Below, piece after piece: positions 43,440-48,792 of a stretch of 48,792 nt of DNA. Origin of the DNA: Podaxis mareebaensis (taxonomy: Eukaryota > Basidiomycota > Agaricomycetes > Agaricales > Agaricaceae); NCBI GenBank assembly GCA_018524725.1, contig JAEUWP010000203.1, positions 1-48,792 on the forward strand, written 5' to 3'. The notes beneath the pieces were generated by a model. The model made no database searches, was not told the DNA's origin, and was given only the letters and a program-made list of their open reading frames with translations. The translations under genes and the position numbers were made by a program. Numbering within the stretch: the stretch's first letter is position 1; each line of letters begins with the position of its first letter.

Positions 43440-44160
43440 CCTTACCAGCGACCGAGGTGCCGTTCGACAGTGCTGGTCCGCGTTCTCATACACCGCAAGT
43501 TCGGTTAACATCTGTGTAGATATTTCTTACACGTGCTATTAATGCTTTACAGAATGCGACCCCAAAGGAAATCAATTCTAGCCATTGTGTCCGACCAAGC
43601 TTCCATGGCCGTCCACATCAGGTACTGGTACGTTGGATCTATCTGACGTATTTATCAGCTCAAACTTAGACACATCCGGTAGCTGGCGAGATCGTCACTC
43701 ACATGAAGCAGGATATTGTGTACACGGCCATAGTCTATTTCGATGTCAGACTTAGTCCTCGTTATCTCCCAGAAGGCAGAGCTGTCTTTATATTTGACAC
43801 GCTCTTCTGGGCGATCATCCTGGATCTGCAGGCCACCAATGTAAGCCTGGATCGTGCTACAATCAGGCCGGTTGGTGGGTTCATAGTCCCAGCACTGGTT
43901 CATTAGGTCCCACACCCTGTCGTCAACTATGTTGTACCCGACATCCTGTGCAGGCCGTACCGGGATTTCGCGGCGTATCAACAAAGAGGCCAGCACGCTG
44001 TAGTCATTCTTGTACTGGTAAAATGGGATCTTGCCGGTGCAAACCTGACGAACCGTCAAGTGTCTTTCGAATCAAATGAGTATGCAAGTTCATACCCCGT
44101 AACACAAGCAGCCGAAAGACCAGATATCAGATTCTTTCGCCATAAAACGGCAAGATATTG
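43440..44160 (-). pseudogene. Truncated duplicate of the DFR kinase gene
   Basis: Contains the C-lobe exon (VCTGKIPFYQYKNDYSVLAS onward) almost unchanged, with one Tyr for Asn and one His for Tyr difference noted, and the 3' flank. After the DIWSFG-region start, the copy jumps to the sequence that encodes ILPFYGA in the parent, so the catalytic core is deleted; it then ends at about 44160 in retroelement DNA. The stop codon position of the parent (TAG) reads TGG here. Confidence 0.88.
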
Positions 44161-44720
44161 GACATCACCTATCATGGAGCTTCTCAAGAAACTTACAGCA
44201 TGCCAAGCTTGAGCCAGGGAATTATTAGAAAGCAAGAGACAGGTCATGACAAAGTACTATGACAAAAGGAGAACAGTGAGTAGAGATTACCAAGAAGGAA
44301 CCCTGGTATGGCTCAAAGGAACCAACATAACAACAAATCAACCAACAAAGAAACTTGATCACAAGCAATATGGACCCTTTAAGATACTCAAGAAAGTAGG
44401 ACCAGGAGCATACCAACTGGAGTTACTAGAAGGATGGGTCATCCATGATGTATTCAATGAAGCATCACTAATGCCACACTGACTACTGAAATTCATGAAT
44501 CAGCAAGCCAATCCACCACTGCAACTGGGGCTCATGAATGGAGAAGAAGAATACAAGGTAGAAGAAATCTGAGGACATTGCAAGAAAGGCCAAGGAATGC
44601 AGTACCTCATGCACTGGAAAGGGTACAGTAATGAACATGACACATGGGTAGCTGAATCAGCACTAGAAAATGCTCAGGAGGTGTTACAGGATTACCTCTG
44701 AAGGTTTCCTGGAGCAAAAC
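44161..44720 (+). mobile_element. Ty3/Gypsy fragment: integrase C-terminus and chromodomain
   Basis: Encodes the end of a Gypsy polyprotein: TKYYDKRRTVSRDYQEGTLV, LKGTNITTNQPTKKLDHKQY, GPFKILKKVGPGAYQLEL and, after TGA stops, QYLMHWKGYSNEHDTWVAES, ALENAQEVLQDYL, a typical chromodomain. At least three in-frame TGA stops interrupt it. Everything upstream in pol is missing, because the fragment abuts the kinase duplicate. Confidence 0.88.
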
Positions 44721-44780
44721 CTATAAAGAGGGGGGGTACTCAATGGCTATAGCAACACAACACACTAAGCAGACTCAGAC

Positions 44781-45227
44781 ATGGACACAGACCAAAGCAG
44801 CCAAACCTTTGTCCCCACCACTCCACCTCCTGCTGACACTCTCATCACTGACATTGAACAGCAGCTAACCAACAATGACTCCATCAAACAGTTTGAAGAG
44901 CACATACAACTTGCATGAGATATTGTCTGCCTCTGATAGGTATACAATGACATACAAGAAGCCACCAAACTATTTGTCCAAGCTGTTCAAGCAACCATCC
45001 CACAAATCCAGAAATCAGCCAAAGGATCAGGATGAGCCACCCAGATGAACCAATACATCCACACCATCCTACATGATGCCAATGACTACCTCACATCTGA
45101 TACAGGTGATTGGTTCACCAGCATCCTAGTCATGGTGGCAGAGCAACTCTCCAAGCTCTCCATAACTGATGTGAGGCCTGAAATTCACTTGCTTATAAAA
45201 TGGCAACTGAATGATCATTCATCATGA
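44781..45227 (+). pseudogene. Extra ORF of the Gypsy element, between pol and LTR
   Basis: Interrupted frame reading MDTDQSSQTFVPTTPPPADT, LITDIEQQLTNNDSIKQFEE, then after stops YNDIQEATKLFVQAVQATIP and TQMNQYIHTILHDANDYLTS. No domain is recognised. It is downstream of the chromodomain and before the polypurine tract, where additional ORFs of some fungal Gypsy elements sit. Confidence 0.5.
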
Positions 45228-45263
45228 TTGAACCACATGATGCTCATACAAGCATACTTACTT

Positions 45264-45280
45264 AAGGAAGGAGGAGCAGG
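45264..45280 (+). other. Probable polypurine tract
   Basis: AAGGAAGGAGGAGCAGG directly before the inferred LTR start, the usual site of plus-strand priming. Confidence 0.45.
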
Positions 45281-45789
45281 CCTTATAATTAGGAATATAC
45301 CCTTGATCATCATGTTTTAGCACTTCATTAGGTTCAGTTATGATGCATATTACTATATGTACCATCCCATCCTTAATATCCATTTGTAGCTTACCTCTTG
45401 TCTTGTTCCAGTAGCATATGGTGCACAGACTCGGACTCTGACTATAAAATACAGACCCAGTAGTAGTAGAAGGGGGGCACCTTAGATTCTTACTTGACCA
45501 ACAGATAATCCTACCTTTGTTTCTTCTCTCTCCTCATTGCCATTGCCTTCCTCCTTTCAGCCTTCACTCCATCTCTGTACTTGCTCACTTATCCTTGGGA
45601 AGCTCAACACACACAAACACAGTTTCCATTTCTGGGTCTGTGATTGGTCACCTGGCCTCTGGGGCAGTATTCCTTGGGTCACTATAACAGGTCTTTTGGT
45701 CACTTGGAACTGAAACAGTTGATGGAAGCAATTGTGCTCACTATATAGTCTCATTGCATTTCTATGCTTGAACATTTGTTGTCACTACA
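45281..45789 (+). repeat. Probable Gypsy LTR
   Basis: Inferred from the polypurine tract on its left and the primer-binding-like site on its right; ends TCACTACA. It contains a TATA box (TATAAAA at 45443-45449). Only one copy is visible, so the left border is uncertain. Confidence 0.5.
45443..45449 (+). promoter_or_regulatory. TATA box in the LTR
   Basis: TATAAAA within ACTATAAAATACAGAC, about 340 bp before the inferred LTR end; consistent with an LTR promoter driving gag to the right. Confidence 0.45.
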
Positions 45790-45807
45790 ACTGGAGCCCA
45801 CTGTGAG
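45790..45807 (+). other. Probable primer-binding site
   Basis: ACTGGAGCCCACTGTGAG follows the inferred LTR end; the TGGAGCCCA core resembles a tRNA 3' end complement. The matching tRNA was not identified. Confidence 0.4.
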
Positions 45808-46022
45808 GGGTTCCAAGACCAACTCTATTACCCATCATATCATGGACCCCAGGATACCAATCCCTCCCCTCATCATCCAATGGGAGCAACTCTAGTGACC
45901 ATACCTGGGAACTAACAAGTGGTATCCAAATAAGCAGAACCAATTTGGAAGAAGCAGCAACAAACCTCAGTATATCTAGCCAACCAAGCTGACCTGCAAC
46001 ATCACATCAACAAATATCTGAC

Positions 46023-48792
46023 ATGGATCAACAGAACAACAGCAGGCCAACATGGTACAACAAACCCCAAGATCAAGGAGGACCATTGCATCATTGACCT
46101 TTACCAGCTTCCCCCCATACCTGGCTACTTCCACCCTCGCTGCTCAACAGATCACTAAACCCAGCACCATTCTAATCAGAAATCATCAGATCTCCTCAAT
46201 ACCTGCTTTGAGCAGCACAATAGAGCAATTACAGTAGCCCTGAGCTGGCACCAGCACAACATCCAATAAGACCACCCATGCAACAGTATCAGGCACCACA
46301 ACCACCACCGATACTGCAATACCAGGTTCCACCAATGCCACAATACCCTGCATACCAACCTGGCCTGCCACAAGCTCTGTTGCCACCACCACAGCCTCAA
46401 ATGCCACCACTGATCCTTGTCAACCAGCACAGCCCTTGATATATGCCTGCTCGACACAACCAAGGAGCACCAAAGTTTGACAGCCATCCATGGTCCCTCA
46501 AATGCTTTTTTGATGAAATGGAGATACTCAGAGGGGAATGCAGCCTGTCACAAGCAGAACTAATCATGCACATGATAAGGTACCTTGACAGTGACAAATA
46601 CAAGATATGGAACAGTTGTCCAGCAGCTCACAACAGGGACTGGCTCTAGTTCTGACACAGTATAATGGCGCTATACCTAGGAGTGGAAGATGAAAACTGA
46701 TATACAGTGACTAATCTCAAGATCTTTATAGAAAACCAGGTGGCAACACCCATGAGGGATCAGATTCAATTCAGTGACTACTATAGGAAGTTTATAGTAA
46801 TGTCAAATTGGCTTCTGGACCAGGGTCACATCTCTCAATGGGAGTGCAACAAGATGTTCATGGCTGGATTCCACATTGACTTCAGAAACCAGCTCTGAAC
46901 ACAACTATACCTCCAGAACCCACACCACCCACTAGCAGACCCCTGGGATGTCAATGAGGTTGAACAGGCAGCCTGATTCTTGCTCAATGGGAATGGATCA
47001 GGAGGTATACTTACCCTGGCAGGAGCTGAGGTAGCAGCACAGCCACCAGTCCCCAGGGAAACCTTCAACATGTCATCTATAGAATGGATCATGATCTCTG
47101 ACACTTTCATCAACAAGCTGGTGACTCGACTGGGAGCACCCAACACTGGAACACATCAGTCTAACCTCCAACTGAACACTCAGCCAGCAGGACCTAGAAG
47201 CCACTTCTCAGGGTGTGGATTCTGCTGGGATCCAAACCACCAGTTCCACCAATGCAAAAGACTTGAAGAATTCTTATGACAAGGCTGGTGCACAAGGAAT
47301 GTGATGAATCAGATCTGCCTCCCTGATGGGACTCCAGTCACACTGCAAGTGGCCCCCAGCCAGAATCTCTTGGAACATATTGAAAACTGGCACAAAGCTA
47401 ACTCAGCAACAACCCCTGTTCAAGCTCACCTTCTTGAATCTACACCTATCAACAATGCCATCACCTCAGCTACACTTCAGGACATGCAAGAACTACAGTT
47501 ACTGGATAATGTGGCAGTAGCAGCTCTTAAATGACAGGATGATATCAGAAAATGGCTAGGAGCAACAGGCAAGCCAAAGAACACTCCCACACTGACTACA
47601 AGAGCTGCCAGTAGACAAACTCCCTCCTCCAGAAATGAACTACAGCTGGCAACACAAGCACCACCAGCCATAGTCCTCACTCCACCAACTGGCAGCTCAG
47701 CCCCTCCTGCAATGCAACAACTGCAATACCAATACTCCACACCAATTGAAGATCCAACTATCATCCAGAATGTCATACAACAAAGCCTTGAAGGAACAAT
47801 CACACTCTTGCAATGAGAACTTTACATGATAGCTCCTGAAGTCTGGAAATATGTTAAGGATCAAGTAACCACATGTCATATACCCACTGGATCAATAACA
47901 GCAATAACAGCATTGGAAGACACCTCTTTCAGCAAAACACACTGTTCTACATTCATGCAACAACAGCTTGTGAGAAACCTGGACTCCCTGGTGGTAGCTA
48001 ACCAAGTAGAGGACCTTCAAACAATACCACTCGAGCTTGACAGGAAAGAAACAGTTGAAGCAATACTAGACGAAGGATCTCAGATAATTGCCATTTGACA
48101 AGACATTTGGGAAAGACTGGGGCTACCACTTCTTGCCAACCAGACCATGGTCATGGAATCAGTGAACTCATCAAAGGATGTGACCATAGGGCTACTTCAT
48201 GACCTTCCAGCACATATTGGGCAACAAACTTTCTATTTGCAGGTACAAGTGGTCCAGAACACATCATATGAGATGCTCCTCAGTTGTCCTTTCCTCATGC
48301 TCATACAAGCCAGCACCCGGCATTTTGCCAATGGTGACTCCCATCTCACACTTGTTGACCCAAATACTCAGGCAGTCATCACTATCCCCACATGCCCTCG
48401 CACCCAAGCACTGTCATAGCAACAGGGTTTTTAAATGTTGAGGATTTGACCACTAACTGTCAAGGAGACAATTTTCTACCATATACATTTACAGTTTTGA
48501 CTACCACACTCTCTTGTTATATGATCTCTCCACTTTCTTTCACACCCTCTGACTTTCCCCACATCTACAAACCACTGGAAATATATGAAATCTCACTATC
48601 TAACATAGAATCTAGCAACCCCATTCTGGAAACAACCAACTATGTCTACAAGAAAGTCACTAATTGAATCAAACCCGTCGCTACCACCTTACCTGAAAAC
48701 TTCTGAATTGTCTGCTGTAGAGGGTAGAAATGGAGGTAGTAGTTACAAAAATGATGAAATACAGCTAAGTAGCTACTACTGTCCTCAGATGA
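46023..48792 (+). mobile_element. Ty3/Gypsy gag and protease region, decayed, running off the window
   Basis: Starts near MDQQNNSRPTWYNKPQ. A Pro/Gln-rich stretch (46230-46430) leads to a retrotransposon gag domain: APKFDSHPWSLKCFFDEMEI, ELIMHMIRYLDSDKYKIW, DYYRKFIVMSNWLLDQGHIS. A CX2CX4HX4C zinc knuckle lies at 47214-47255 (CGFCWDPNHQFHQC). An aspartic protease-like site reads AILDEGSQIIAI at about 48057-48095, followed by SYEMLLSCPFLM. The frame is broken by many stops, mostly TGA. Reverse transcriptase is not reached before the right edge. Confidence 0.88.

Overview
The window looks like nuclear DNA of a filamentous basidiomycete, most likely an agaricomycete. Genes carry many short introns (roughly 45-65 nt, GT...AG). 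The gene set fits that group: enhancer-of-polycomb, CPL1-like secreted proteins, HGD-type kinase-like genes and tandem questin-oxidase-like genes. The flanks hold decayed Ty3/Gypsy and Tc1/mariner-type elements. All assignments rest on reading the sequence and on recalled family motifs; no search was run.

Layout. 1-860: a 33-bp minisatellite and degenerate GGTACTGG-rich relatives. 1425-13565: a tandem array on the minus strand of questin-oxidase-like (DUF4243/AflY-type) genes. It has three close paralogues (A1, A2, A3), one divergent intact paralogue (B) and a truncated B remnant, carried on three duplicated segments. 14485-17275: a C-4 methylsterol oxidase gene (ERG25) and an F-box-like gene. 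17607-20146: an AzgA-type purine permease, divergent from an SDR reductase at 21169-22408 that contains an 11-nt microexon. 24194-27520: EPL1, a NuA4 histone acetyltransferase subunit. 27135-32397: a tandem duplication covering the 3' end of EPL1, the intergenic DNA and a CPL1-like secreted protein gene. The second gene copy has lost its N-terminal half in frame and now encodes a compact cysteine-rich secreted protein. 32453-37236: a packed housekeeping block of a DAP1/MAPR haem-binding protein, a DUF3074-type protein, a small membrane protein, the GINS subunit SLD5 and the NC2-alpha corepressor, with two tail-to-tail pairs separated by only 24 and 41 bp. 37314-39227: a region bounded by 29-bp direct repeats, containing a 1294-bp mariner-like element with terminal inverted repeats and TA target duplications. 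39432-44160: two kinase-like genes plus a truncated duplicate of the second. 44161-48792: decayed Ty3/Gypsy DNA arranged pol end, LTR, gag, protease. It is strikingly CpG-poor, with many TGA stops.

How the parts relate. ERG25 and DAP1 both belong to sterol biology: ERG25 removes C-4 methyl groups, and DAP1 supports the sterol P450 Erg11. They are 17 kb apart and there is no sign they form a cluster. The questin-oxidase array is the most distinctive accessory feature, because repeated duplication with conserved TATA promoters suggests selection for dosage or diversification. No polyketide synthase or other partner gene is visible. The most interesting single novelty is the promoter-conserved, internally deleted CPL1-like copy.
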